A stretch of 61,591 nucleotides of DNA from NCBI GenBank assembly GCA_031279515.1, contig JAITII010000006.1, positions 1 to 61,591 of the forward strand, written 5' to 3'. Positions within the stretch are counted from its first letter, which is position 1. Each line of letters opens with the position of its first letter. The notes beneath the pieces were generated by a model. That model saw only the letters and a list, made by a program, of their open reading frames with translations, was not told where the DNA came from and did no database searches. This stretch comes from Deltaproteobacteria bacterium. GTDB lineage: Bacteria > Desulfobacterota > Desulfarculia > Adiutricales > Adiutricaceae. Below are positions 43,172 through 52,513 of this stretch, piece after piece. Position numbers and translations under genes: made by a program.

Positions 43172-45739
43172 TTAGTTGTTTTGGCTAGAAATAGCCCCTG
43201 GAGGGGGGCTAGAAGTGGCCCCTGGAGGGGCTTGCATTGTAGGAGTCTCTAAACTAGAGCGGGAGCTAATATTTACCCATAGCTGTATCTTGCGGCTGTC
43301 TGGGTCCTCCCCTGGGATACGGCCAGGGGTAGCCTCTAAGTTAGTACTAGCTGACTCGGAGCCCATGCCGTAATTAATTATGGGCATGGTAGAGCCTTTG
43401 GCATAGAGCTTGGCAGCTATGGTCCTGGTCCTTTCTTGGGAGAGCTCGTAGTTTCTAAGTTCCGATCCAGTGGAGTCCGCATGGCCGAAGACCGTAAGAG
43501 AGAGTGTAAGTCCCATGGTAGATGCCATTTCTTGCAGTTCCATGAGCTTATCCACAGTATCTTCCAGTAACTGGGCATCATAGGGCTCTGGGACGGCTTT
43601 CCCTAGAGGAAAGTGGATAACAACACTGTTTACCTCATTAATAAGCTTAGTGAACTTTTCGTACTGGGGGTCGGTAATCCCTTCAGTATTTACGGTCTTG
43701 ATACCGGAAATGGCAAGGGCCCTGGAGCGGACGTCATAGATCCAGCCTTGAGGGGCCTGGCCGGTTAGGGTGAGTTCCCCGGTGTTACTGTCAAAGGTAG
43801 CAGTAGCTCCTGGTGGGGGCTTGATGATAGCTTCCACCCTCTTTAAGACCATAGCCTCGTCCATGGACATAAAGGGTTTAATGAGCAGGGTAAAGGATGC
43901 TGGATTGAGCTCTGCCTCGTTTATTAAAAATTCTTGTGGGTCTACGGCGTATTCATCTTTTAAGCAGACTATCTCAAAGTTGCCATCTGCAATGGGGGCC
44001 ACCCTGGCTACAGCTATCCCAGGCTCTAGGTTAAGCTTGTCCACAGCTTTAAGTACCCTGGCCTCTATGGCAGCCCTAGCCTCTGTGGCGGCATTTTGGC
44101 GGATTTGTGCCATTTGAGCCAAATGGGCCTTATTTCTAGCCTCCACTCTGCTGTCATAGATACCTACACCAATTAAAATAGCCAGTATGATGATAATGGC
44201 AAGAGGAATCATCCTGATGAAAAAGGGTAATTTTTCCTTCTTGTCCTCGTAACGGGCCTCTAAGAAGGGCTGGAAAAAAGGACGGTTTTTCTTAAAGGCC
44301 GTGGCATCTCCAGTAAAATTATCCAAATCCTCAGAGGAATTAACAGCCATGAGCTCTAGGGCGTTTTGGAGCTCTTGGTTTAAGGAGACCGGGGGATTAC
44401 CCCTTACCACGCAGGCCATAAAGATCTTTTCTGTCCTTTGGAGGAAGATGGTGCGTTCTCCAAAGCGCAGGTTATCCAAATGCTCCTTTTTGTCCACGGA
44501 AAAGCTATCCCGGATAAAATCCCGGATGGCAGTGAACATGGCAGCTACCAGTTCCGAGTCCCTGGCCTCGCCCCCCTCGTAGACCAGGTGGTCTAAGACC
44601 AGGCCGGATTCGGCATGGATTAAATAGATCTCCTCCACGTGGTACAAAAGGGTGTGGAGTAGGACTATTTCACTGAAAGGCTTGTGGACCTTCCAGGCCT
44701 CCAGGCGCCACTTTAGGCCCTTTAAGGAAAAGCTTGTCTCCAGCATGCTGTTAAAGGATTGGAGCATGGAGACAAAGGTATCCGAGATGGCCCTTCTTAT
44801 TGCAGGGCCAATTACCGGGAAGATCTGGTTGGCCAAGGTCTCAGGGTTCCGGCGTACAGAGGCGGTCACTATCTTTTCCACAGTGGGAGCCAAGACGGTA
44901 TTTAATTTATCGTCCCTTTCCCTGCGCATCAAGATGGCCTCGGTTATGACCTGGGAAATGGTATTGGCCAGGGCCTTGGGGTCATCCACCTTTTCTTGGA
45001 TGTTGGTTATCTGCCGCATCTCCCGCTCCATGATGAGGCTTTTCAGCCTCCCCATCTCGCTATCTGGATCGGCGGCAGGTGGGAGCTTAAGCTCCGGCGC
45101 AGCCAAATTCTCCTCTCCTTGGGACTCTGGGTCGTAGTTTACAGATCCCTTAGGCTCAAAGTCAAAGGTCTTACCTGTCTCTTCCTTTTCCTCAGAAATA
45201 GTCGTTTCACCCTCCTCTTCAGTAAAAAAGGAGTCCAGTTCCTCCAAAAAGCTATCTTCAAAGTTCTTGGTCTTGGTCTGGGGTTCCGTCTGAGATGTGC
45301 CCGGCGGCTCTTCAGAAGAAGCCGAAGCTGGAGGATCTAAGGTATTCATAGGATCTAGAGGATCTAGGCTTGCGGCCTCGTCAGAAGGATCCGAAGGCTC
45401 TAGGCTCGCGGCCTCTTCCGAAGGAACTAGAGGATCTAGGCTTGCGGCCTCGTCCGAAGGATCTGGGGGGTCCGGATTTATAAGGTTATTAAGAGACTCG
45501 GGATCTGCAAGGGGATCTGGGTTAGTGGGATCGGCATCTGCAAGGGGAAGAGGGGACCTTTCTGTGTCCTCATTTAAAGGCGCTTGGGAGCCTTTATGAC
45601 TTTCTTCCTGAAGGGGCTTTGCGGGGTCGCTATTATCTGTTTTAAGGTGCATTTCTTCCAGTTCGGGCGCATCGGCCTCTAAGGGCGAAAGGGCCCTGGC
45701 GGCTTTTTTCTTTCTGGAAAAAAAGGAAAGTAAACCCAT
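43172..45739 (-). CDS. Membrane OmpA/BON protein with acidic N-terminus
   Basis: The protein (855 aa) starts with a basic patch (SRKKKAARAL), then about 220 acidic Pro/Ser/Asp/Glu-rich residues containing three 36-bp in-frame repeats (45359-45466). A conserved soluble region follows, about 240-500 ('EMRQITNIQEKVDDPKALAN', 'PVIGPAIRRAISDTF', 'HAESGLVLDHLVYEGG'), then a transmembrane helix near 515-540 ('IPLAIIIILAILIGVGIY'). A short BON-like segment ('FDSNTGELTLTGQAP') and an OmpA peptidoglycan-binding domain ('SLTVFGHADSTGSELRNYEL') complete it. It therefore crosses the inner membrane and grips peptidoglycan. GGGGAT precedes the ATG. It probably works with the coiled-coil protein and the GTPase. 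Confidence 0.82.
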   Translation of the reverse strand: MGLLSFFSRKKKAARALSPLEADAPELEEMHLKTDNSDPAKPLQEESHKGSQAPLNEDTERSPLPLADADPTNPDPLADPESLNNLINPDPPDPSDEAASLDPLVPSEEAASLEPSDPSDEAASLDPLDPMNTLDPPASASSEEPPGTSQTEPQTKTKNFEDSFLEELDSFFTEEEGETTISEEKEETGKTFDFEPKGSVNYDPESQGEENLAAPELKLPPAADPDSEMGRLKSLIMEREMRQITNIQEKVDDPKALANTISQVITEAILMRRERDDKLNTVLAPTVEKIVTASVRRNPETLANQIFPVIGPAIRRAISDTFVSMLQSFNSMLETSFSLKGLKWRLEAWKVHKPFSEIVLLHTLLYHVEEIYLIHAESGLVLDHLVYEGGEARDSELVAAMFTAIRDFIRDSFSVDKKEHLDNLRFGERTIFLQRTEKIFMACVVRGNPPVSLNQELQNALELMAVNSSEDLDNFTGDATAFKKNRPFFQPFLEARYEDKKEKLPFFIRMIPLAIIIILAILIGVGIYDSRVEARNKAHLAQMAQIRQNAATEARAAIEARVLKAVDKLNLEPGIAVARVAPIADGNFEIVCLKDEYAVDPQEFLINEAELNPASFTLLIKPFMSMDEAMVLKRVEAIIKPPPGATATFDSNTGELTLTGQAPQGWIYDVRSRALAISGIKTVNTEGITDPQYEKFTKLINEVNSVVIHFPLGKAVPEPYDAQLLEDTVDKLMELQEMASTMGLTLSLTVFGHADSTGSELRNYELSQERTRTIAAKLYAKGSTMPIINYGMGSESASTNLEATPGRIPGEDPDSRKIQLWVNISSRSSLETPTMQAPPGATSSPPPGAISSQNN

Positions 45740-45814
45740 GTTCTATCCCCTTGGGGGCTTGGCCAAAGAAAGGGAGTATTTTGCCGGCAAAATAAAGGGT
45801 TTCATCAATCGAGT

Positions 45815-46657
45815 TTAGCCATTCCAGTTATCCCCACCGTCGTGGTGGTCCTGGTGCTCGTAGTTCTCTTGGTTTTCCTGGTGCTCCTGATGCTCCTGAT
45901 GCTCTTGGTTCTGGTCGCCCTGGTAGCCACCTGAGACCTCGTCTCCGTCATAGACCTCGCCAGCCCCATCCTCAGAGTCCTCGATATCCAGATTCCAGGG
46001 TTTAGAAAGGCTTCCTACGGTCTCGGTGAACATGGTGGAAAGCGCAGTGCGGTAGACCATATCCGAGCGGATCTGGGATGCGGTCTTATTGATGATGTTC
46101 ACAAGCTCATTGTATTTCTCGTCAATCTTGTCACTTAAGTTGGCGGTTTGCTTCATAAGAAGCTCCCTTAGGGCCCTTTCCGTATTGTCCAAGTTCTGTG
46201 ACAGCCTATTGGTCTTGCGCTCCAGATTCTCATTGGTGGAATTTATCTCCCCAGAGAGCCTCTGGTCGGATTCCGTGCGCTCTTTTTGTTCTCTGGCGAA
46301 GTTTTCTTGCGTCTCTCTCTTAAGGTTATCTACCTGGCTCTCCCTTTCTCTGGCCTCGGCGCGCACTTCTTCGTGGCGTTCCCTTTCCTCATTTTTCAGG
46401 GCATTTTCCCTTTCCTCTTTCTCTTGGTTGAGCCTGGTGTACATGGAGGCTACTTCGCTCTTCATGAAGTTTTCTAGGCTGTCCAGGCGGCCCCTTAAAG
46501 ATTCGCGCACCTCGTTTATCTCGCGGAGGAAGCGTTCCTCCTGGCGGCGGAAGCGCATCTCCATATCTTTAAGCTGGGCCCCGAAAAGGATCTCCCGCAC
46601 CTGTGCCATGGGCGCGTCGGCTTTGTCAAAACCCCCGCGGGGTAAATTCTTAGTCAT
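45815..46657 (-). CDS. Coiled-coil partner of the OmpA/GTPase cluster
   Basis: The protein (280 aa) is mostly a long coiled coil from about residue 25 to 200 (heptad-like LRGRLDSLENFMKSEVASM and 'ENLERKTNRLSQNLDNTERAL'). It starts with 'APMAQVREILFGAQLKDMEM', and the tail after 215 is acidic, ending in His/Gln/Glu-rich repeats (HQEHQEHQENQ). No signal peptide is seen, so cytoplasmic. This coiled coil next to an OmpA/BON protein recurs, as I recall it, near Ras-like GTPases in other bacteria. GGAGG lies 6 nt before the ATG. It is the first gene of the cluster; its name is unknown. Confidence 0.75.
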   Translation of the reverse strand: MTKNLPRGGFDKADAPMAQVREILFGAQLKDMEMRFRRQEERFLREINEVRESLRGRLDSLENFMKSEVASMYTRLNQEKEERENALKNEERERHEEVRAEARERESQVDNLKRETQENFAREQKERTESDQRLSGEINSTNENLERKTNRLSQNLDNTERALRELLMKQTANLSDKIDEKYNELVNIINKTASQIRSDMVYRTALSTMFTETVGSLSKPWNLDIEDSEDGAGEVYDGDEVSGGYQGDQNQEHQEHQEHQENQENYEHQDHHDGGDNWNG

Positions 46658-47113
46658 CTATGACCTCCAAAAGAACCGGTACTGGCCGGTTTTGCCGAAA
46701 TAAAATAAATATTTTCTATGTTTAAACACAGGCAAATTGTAACTTTTGTATTCAATAATGTGCCAAAAGCTTTTAGTTTTTGGCCTCAATGGCTTTAGCT
46801 TTGGACTTTACAGTATTTGTGAGGGGCCGTGAAATAGTCGGCCGCTAGTATAGATAAAAAGGACGGGCTTATATAGAAAAAAAATAGTTTTTGGAAAAAA
46901 GGCTTTTGCTATTTAAAGGATTATTTTTGCAAAAAAGCTTGCGGGGTTAGAAAAAAAACTACTTTGCGGGTTTTAACAAGGGTAGTAAAAGGCCAATAAC
47001 AATTGGCCAAAATATTATAGCACCATTGGAAGAGCCCGGTTCTGATTTTAATGACTTTAAGGTCTAGAGGCAAGAAATATTGAGGCTTAAAACCTTTAGC
47101 TAAAATATTACTA
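46658..47113. other. 456-bp A+T-rich spacer
   Basis: No gene, repeat array or clear terminator is seen. It separates the start of the coiled-coil gene from the end of recG and must contain the promoter of the cluster, but no clear -35/-10 pair was identified. Confidence 0.4.
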
Positions 47114-49294
47114 TTATACGCCCAAAGCCCCCTTTAAAAGGGACTTTTGCAACTCCTCTAAGCCTAGGGTCAAGTCATTAGAGAACTTATCTTCCAAGGC
47201 CATAAGCTCTAAAGCCAGCTGATGGGCTCTGGGGACTTGGCTAAGGTCGCGGGGAAACTTTAAAAAGGAGAACTTGGGCCAGCCGGATTGCTTGAGCCCA
47301 ATGTCTTCCCCTGGGCCCCTCAATTCCAAGTCCAGTTCAGCTAGCTCATAGCCATCGGCCCCGCTTTGAAGGGCGGAAAACCTAAGGGCAGCATTGGGGC
47401 TTATTTCGCTGTGGGCCAGTAATATGAGGGAGGCTTTGCCACCTCCCCGGCCCACCCGGCCCCGGAGCTGGTGGAGTTGGGCTAAGCCCATGTTTTCTGC
47501 CCCTTCCACCAGCATGACATTGGCACCGGGGATATCCACGCCCACCTCCACTATGGTGGTAGCTATTAGTACCTGTAGCTCGCCAGCTCTAAAGTCCTGC
47601 ATCACCTTGGAGCGGAAGAGTTTGTCCTGCCGGCCGTGGATGGTCCCTTGCCTTATGTCAGGGGCCAAAGACTTAAGTTCCCTTTCCATGTCAGCTAAGG
47701 AGGGGCCCTTAGAGGAGGGTTTAAGGGAACCCTCTTGAGTCATTTGGGACTGGTTTTCCTCTTCTTCGGCTAGATCTTCGTAAGCTTTACCTATGCGGGG
47801 GCTTATTAAAAAGCCCTTTTCCCCTTTTTCAATTAAGCTTACAAAGAGCTTATAGGCCTCTTCTTTTTCCTCTTTTGGGAAATAATAGGTGTCTGGTAAG
47901 CTCCTACCCGGCAGAGTGCCCAGTATATTAACTATGTCCATATCCCCATAGAGGACTTGAGAAAGAGATCGGGGAATGGGGGTAGCTGACATGCTAATGA
48001 GGTCTAAAGAGGGGTTTTTTTCCCTCAGGCACAGGCGCTGGCCCACTCCGAAACGGTGTTGCTCGTCGATGACGGCAAGGGAAAGGGAAGAAAAATTTAC
48101 CTTTTCCCCCAAGATGGCCTGGGTCCCCACTGTGATGCCAGGGGTCCCGTTTTGGAGGGCTGAGAGGGTCCCTTTTCGTTCCCTTTGGGTGATAGTTCCA
48201 GTGAGGTAGAAGAGATTTATCCCCAGCTTCTGGGCAAAAGGCGCAAGAAAGTCCAGGTGCTGGCGGGCCAAAAGCTCAGTGGGGGCAACTAGAGCCACCT
48301 GCTTCCCATAGCCTGCCAAGGTAAAAAGAATGGAGGCAACAACTGCGGTCTTGCCGCTTCCCACCTCCCCTTGGAGTAAGATGGTGGCCGGACTGGGGGC
48401 TAATAGTCCTTCTTTTATTACGGAAATTACCCTAGTCTGTTCGCTGGTTAAAGAAAAAGGTAATAGTTTGATAAAATCCTCGCCTTTACCATTTAAAGAG
48501 GTGTAAGTGCGAGCCAGTTGGGTCTTTTGACGGAAAAAGCGCTCTTTTAAGTAAAAGAGGCGCCAGATGGTAAGCTCCAAGAGCCCTAGGGCCCTAAAGG
48601 TCTTGGTCTGGCGGGGAAGGGGGATATGTCCCCCAGGGATATTGGGGGGCAAGTGGACTATCCTAATTAATTCTGTGGGATCTTTTAGCTTATTCTTTAA
48701 GAGAAATTCCTCAGGTAGGATGGTAGGAACTGGCCATTTATCCAGGATTTGGGATAGGAGATTGGCCCTTTGGTGGCTAGTTATGCCCTTTAAGGTGCCA
48801 TAGATGGGAAAGACCCCCAAGAGCTTATTTACGTCCTCTATAGTAAGGTCAAAAAAGTCAGGATGGGTAAAAGAGGGGATAGTAATAGAGCGGCCCCCAG
48901 TGGCTAAAAAGGAGGGGGTTCCGTAAAAGGCATAGTTGCGGCCCACCTTGAAGGCCTTGGCTATCCAATTGAGGCCTTGGAAGAACCAGATCTTCCCCTT
49001 GGCACCGGTCTTGGTAAGGTCTTCGCAGTTTACTATAAGGCAGGGCTTTCCCGATCTAGTGGTGGTGATTTTAAGGGAGCTTACTGTGGCGCAAAAGAAA
49101 AGAGGTGTATCCTGCCGGGCATCGCAGAGGGGGGTAATGACCCTCCTATCCTGGTAGCGCAAAGGGGGTAGGGTTAGGAGATCAGATGAGAGGATAAGGC
49201 CCTTTTTCTCCAGCTGCTCTAGAGCTAAGGGGCTAATCCGCCCCAGTTCTCCTAAGGGGGTCTGAAAAGCAGGATGACTGGGCCAGGGGATCAC
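47114..49294 (-). CDS. recG: ATP-dependent DNA helicase RecG
   Basis: RecG (726 aa) reverses stalled forks and branch-migrates Holliday junctions. The N-terminal wedge (OB) domain is present. SF2 motifs are 'LLQGEVGSGKTAV' (Walker A), 'ALVAPTELLARQHLDFL', 'VIDEQHRFGVGQR' (DEQH), 'ISMSATPIPRSL', 'VGTQAILGE', and in the second lobe 'TTIVEVGVDIPGAN' and 'QLHQLRGRVGRGG'. Length is typical. The start is GTG at 49294, 1 bp after the pbpC stop. It is the last gene of fabD-pbpC-recG. Confidence 0.96.
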   Translation of the reverse strand: MIPWPSHPAFQTPLGELGRISPLALEQLEKKGLILSSDLLTLPPLRYQDRRVITPLCDARQDTPLFFCATVSSLKITTTRSGKPCLIVNCEDLTKTGAKGKIWFFQGLNWIAKAFKVGRNYAFYGTPSFLATGGRSITIPSFTHPDFFDLTIEDVNKLLGVFPIYGTLKGITSHQRANLLSQILDKWPVPTILPEEFLLKNKLKDPTELIRIVHLPPNIPGGHIPLPRQTKTFRALGLLELTIWRLFYLKERFFRQKTQLARTYTSLNGKGEDFIKLLPFSLTSEQTRVISVIKEGLLAPSPATILLQGEVGSGKTAVVASILFTLAGYGKQVALVAPTELLARQHLDFLAPFAQKLGINLFYLTGTITQRERKGTLSALQNGTPGITVGTQAILGEKVNFSSLSLAVIDEQHRFGVGQRLCLREKNPSLDLISMSATPIPRSLSQVLYGDMDIVNILGTLPGRSLPDTYYFPKEEKEEAYKLFVSLIEKGEKGFLISPRIGKAYEDLAEEEENQSQMTQEGSLKPSSKGPSLADMERELKSLAPDIRQGTIHGRQDKLFRSKVMQDFRAGELQVLIATTIVEVGVDIPGANVMLVEGAENMGLAQLHQLRGRVGRGGGKASLILLAHSEISPNAALRFSALQSGADGYELAELDLELRGPGEDIGLKQSGWPKFSFLKFPRDLSQVPRAHQLALELMALEDKFSNDLTLGLEELQKSLLKGALGV

Positions 49295-49295
49295 G

Positions 49296-51623
49296 TCAGT
49301 TTACCCTATAGCGGGCACTATCTTGCATCCTTGTGCCATCGGCCAAAACGGCTATGATTTCCAAACGATTAAGGCCTTTTACTAAAGGCACGCTATAGCT
49401 TTCCTTAAGGCTTCCAGCTACTTTAGATCTAGAGAGCTCCTCACCATTTAAGACCCAGATTATTTCCTCTGTTCCCTCCTCCAACTGCACTAGGGAGATG
49501 ACCCTATTGTAATTAGGGCTTACAGAGGGATCTAGGGCGTAGATTTCACCGCTCTGGGGCCTTATGAGTCCAAAGCCCTCTTGGCTACCAAAGGGGACCA
49601 TGAGTGTAGCATTATGCAAGCTTTCGTGGTCACATTGGGGAGGGAGGGGAAGGGAGCTTAAAAAATAGTCCCTCATGCTGTTGGGGCACTGGGGACCTGC
49701 GGGAAGGCCCGTTACCGGGCACACTTTCAGCTCTATTACCCCAGGAGGTACTATGGGAGCTAGCCCGTAGGGGTAATCCTCTTCCAATAGGTCCATAACC
49801 TCGCGCCACAGTTCTCCGGCACCCGTTATCCCTGAGACCTTGAACATGGGCCGGTTGGCAAAGTTACCTGCCCAGACGCCCACAACATATCTATCGGTAA
49901 AGCCTATGCACCAATTGTCCTTAAAGTTGGTGCTGGTCCCCGTCTTCACACTAGAGGGGTAATTGGTCTTTAAGATGGCCCCCTCACCAAAGCCTAGAAA
50001 ACGGGCGGCGGGGTCGCTTAAGATGTCTTTAATCAAAAAGGTCACCTCCGGGGAAAAGACCCTTTTCCCATCTAAAATAGTAGTATTTTCATGGGAACCC
50101 GGACCCAATGCGCCCTTGTCCTCTAAAAAATAGCGAGGGCCCTTAAGGGAGCCTTGGTCAGCTAAGGCTGCATAGGCCAAGGTCATATCCAATAGGCTCA
50201 CCTCCCCGCTCCCCAAGGAGAGGGCCAGTCCATAGTAGCCCTCGTCCCGGTCTAGGGTGCTAAAGCCTAAGTTGTGGAGCATTTCCAGGACCTTGCCGGT
50301 CCCTAGCTTGTAGGTAAGGTTTACGGCAGGCACGTTTAAAGAGCTTGCTAAGGCCACCCTGGCGGAGATATTTCCGGAATAGGTCTGGGAGTAATTGATA
50401 GGTGAGAACACCTCACCTTTACCTACAAATTCAATAGGGCTATCACTCATCCTAGCTGAGGGCCAGATAATCCCTTCGGAAAAGGCCAGGGCGTAGATAA
50501 AGGGCTTAAGTGCTGAGCCCGGCTGGCGGGGGCTTAAGACCCCGTCCACTTGGCCGTCAATGGGGTTAAAGAAATCCCCTGAGCCCACCCAGGCTAAGAT
50601 CTCTCTATCTTTTACAGTCATGACCACAACAGCTACCTGTTCCAAGCCTCTATCAGTAAATTTTTCCACAGTCTTTTTGGCCAGCTCTTCCACCTCCAGC
50701 TGGAGCCTTAGATCTAGGGTACTGTAGATGACCTGGGGCTTAAATTCTGGAAATAGTCCCCTGGTGTGGGTAGAAAAGTGTGGGGCCAGGTAGGGAGCCG
50801 TTAAGTCAGTAAGGACTAAGGGCTCTAAAAGAGCCCTTTTTAAACCATCTTCACTTAGAGAGCCCAGCTGCCCCATGCGCCCTAGGATCCAATTGCGACG
50901 GGAAAGGGTCCTCTCTCTATTGCGCCAGGGGTTATAGGTACTGGGGGCGGCTGGAAGGGCGGCCAAAAAGGCCGCTTCCGCAGGCGAAAGGTCAATGGCG
51001 CTTTTTCCTAGGTAGGCCTTACTTGCAGCCTCGAAACCCACTGTGAGTTTCCCGGTGGGTACGCTATTTAAGTAGGCCTCCAAGATCTCTTTCTTGGTGT
51101 GTTGCCTTTCTATAATGAGGGCCAAAAGGACCTCTTTAAATTTGCGGCTAAAGGTGCGAGGACCAGGTGAAAGGCCCATGGAAAGACGGGCCAGCTGCAT
51201 AGTAATGGTGGACCCACCTGAGACAATCTTGCCCGCCTTCAGGTTAGAGACAAAGGCCCTGCTTACGGCTATGAAATCTATGCCCATGTGGCTATAAAAT
51301 CTTTTGTCCTCAGCGGCTATGATGGCTTCAACTAGGTGGGGGCTAAAAGAGGAAAGGCTCATCTGGTCCCGGCGGGCCAGGGCCGGTGAGAGAAATTCCC
51401 TTAAAACTAGGCCGTTTCTATCCAAGAGCCTTAAAGTCCAGTCATAGTCGCCGCCCTTTTCCAAGGGGTCAGGTACCAGACCCAAGACTAGATAAAAGGC
51501 TGTAAAGAGATAGGCTAGGACTATGAGAAGCCTTACAACAAGGTTTCCCAAGGCCCTAAGATGCCTTCGGAAAGGGACGCGCCTTTTTAAAGGCTCTGTT
51601 AGAGTTCCTTTTAGGACGGGCAT
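49296..51623 (-). CDS. pbpC: Penicillin-binding protein 1C
   Basis: PBP1C (775 aa) is a bifunctional class A peptidoglycan synthase. After a transmembrane anchor (about 25-50) comes the GT51 glycosyltransferase domain with 'AIIAAEDKRFYSHMGIDFIA', 'GGSTITMQLARLSMG' and 'EAYLNSVPTG'. The transpeptidase has SxxK in 'GSALKPFIYALAF', SxN in 'ASSLNVPAVNL' and KTGTS. The C-terminal part is a BiPBP_C-type domain ('PQSGEIYALDPSVSPNYNRV'). It overlaps the fabD end by 13 bp. The name PBP1C rather than 1A follows from the C-terminal domain. Confidence 0.93.
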   Translation of the reverse strand: MPVLKGTLTEPLKRRVPFRRHLRALGNLVVRLLIVLAYLFTAFYLVLGLVPDPLEKGGDYDWTLRLLDRNGLVLREFLSPALARRDQMSLSSFSPHLVEAIIAAEDKRFYSHMGIDFIAVSRAFVSNLKAGKIVSGGSTITMQLARLSMGLSPGPRTFSRKFKEVLLALIIERQHTKKEILEAYLNSVPTGKLTVGFEAASKAYLGKSAIDLSPAEAAFLAALPAAPSTYNPWRNRERTLSRRNWILGRMGQLGSLSEDGLKRALLEPLVLTDLTAPYLAPHFSTHTRGLFPEFKPQVIYSTLDLRLQLEVEELAKKTVEKFTDRGLEQVAVVVMTVKDREILAWVGSGDFFNPIDGQVDGVLSPRQPGSALKPFIYALAFSEGIIWPSARMSDSPIEFVGKGEVFSPINYSQTYSGNISARVALASSLNVPAVNLTYKLGTGKVLEMLHNLGFSTLDRDEGYYGLALSLGSGEVSLLDMTLAYAALADQGSLKGPRYFLEDKGALGPGSHENTTILDGKRVFSPEVTFLIKDILSDPAARFLGFGEGAILKTNYPSSVKTGTSTNFKDNWCIGFTDRYVVGVWAGNFANRPMFKVSGITGAGELWREVMDLLEEDYPYGLAPIVPPGVIELKVCPVTGLPAGPQCPNSMRDYFLSSLPLPPQCDHESLHNATLMVPFGSQEGFGLIRPQSGEIYALDPSVSPNYNRVISLVQLEEGTEEIIWVLNGEELSRSKVAGSLKESYSVPLVKGLNRLEIIAVLADGTRMQDSARYRVN

Positions 51624-52513
51624 ATGACTCTGGCGCTGGATTTATCCGGGAGGTTCTTTTTCACCATAGAGCTTAAATAGGGCCTGGGCCAGCATTCGGC
51701 GTATTCTTCCACCCCAAGCTGGGAGAGGGTCTCTATGGTGCGCACCCAGTAGACAGGGCTTGTTATCTGTTCCTGCAATAGGTTTTTTAGCTCATCGGGG
51801 TCCTCTACCGGGGTACCTAAGGCATTGGGGATCACCGGGAACCTGGGCTTTTTAAAGTCCACTTCCCTTAAAAGGTCGGAAAAGGCCTGGCCGCATTCTT
51901 TCATGAGGGGGCTGTGGAAGGCCCCGGAGACGGGCAGGGATATTGCTCTTCCGCCCTTGGCCTGGGCGAACTTGACAGCTGCGGAAACCGCCCTGGTACT
52001 CCCGGAGATGACTGTCTGGGCAGGGGTATTAAAATTGGCTAAAACTACAATTCCCTCTGCCCTGGCCAGCTCACAGATATTTTCTATGACTGCGGCATCC
52101 AGGTTCAAGATGGCAGCCATGGTGCCCGGATTCTGCATAGCCGCCCTTTGCATCAAACCAGCCCTCTGGTTAACCAAGGTCAAGGTCTCAGCCTCAGTAA
52201 AGACCCCAGCCAGGCACAGGGCGCCAAATTCGCCCAAAGAATGTCCGGCTGCAAAGGAGGGAATAACCCCTTTTTCCAGATGGACCAGGGCCCCGGCTAG
52301 GGAAACGGTCAAGACCGCCGGCTGGAGATTGGATGTCAAGCTAAGCTCTTCAATTGGACCTTCAAAGCAGAGGCGGGTTATGGGTTTGTCCGTGACTTCG
52401 TCAGCTAAGCGAAAAAGATGTCGTACTGAGGCCATTGAATTATGCCAGGCCTTGCCTTGTCCTACAAATTGGCCTCCTTGGCCGGGAAAAATATAAGCGC
52501 TTTTGATCATCAT
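51611..52513 (-). CDS. fabD: Malonyl-CoA:ACP transacylase
   Basis: FabD (300 aa) loads malonyl groups onto acyl carrier protein. 'AYIFPGQGGQFVGQGKAW', the nucleophile elbow 'AAGHSLGEFGAL' with active Ser, and 'SGAFHSPLMKECGQAF' with the catalytic His are all seen. The start is one of two adjacent ATGs at 52513/52510. It is the first gene of the fabD-pbpC-recG run; other fab genes are not here. Upstream, at about 52567-52705, is the dispersed hairpin element, so it may be under shared control with the GTPase gene (inference). Confidence 0.93.
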   Translation of the reverse strand: MMIKSAYIFPGQGGQFVGQGKAWHNSMASVRHLFRLADEVTDKPITRLCFEGPIEELSLTSNLQPAVLTVSLAGALVHLEKGVIPSFAAGHSLGEFGALCLAGVFTEAETLTLVNQRAGLMQRAAMQNPGTMAAILNLDAAVIENICELARAEGIVVLANFNTPAQTVISGSTRAVSAAVKFAQAKGGRAISLPVSGAFHSPLMKECGQAFSDLLREVDFKKPRFPVIPNALGTPVEDPDELKNLLQEQITSPVYWVRTIETLSQLGVEEYAECWPRPYLSSMVKKNLPDKSSARVICPS

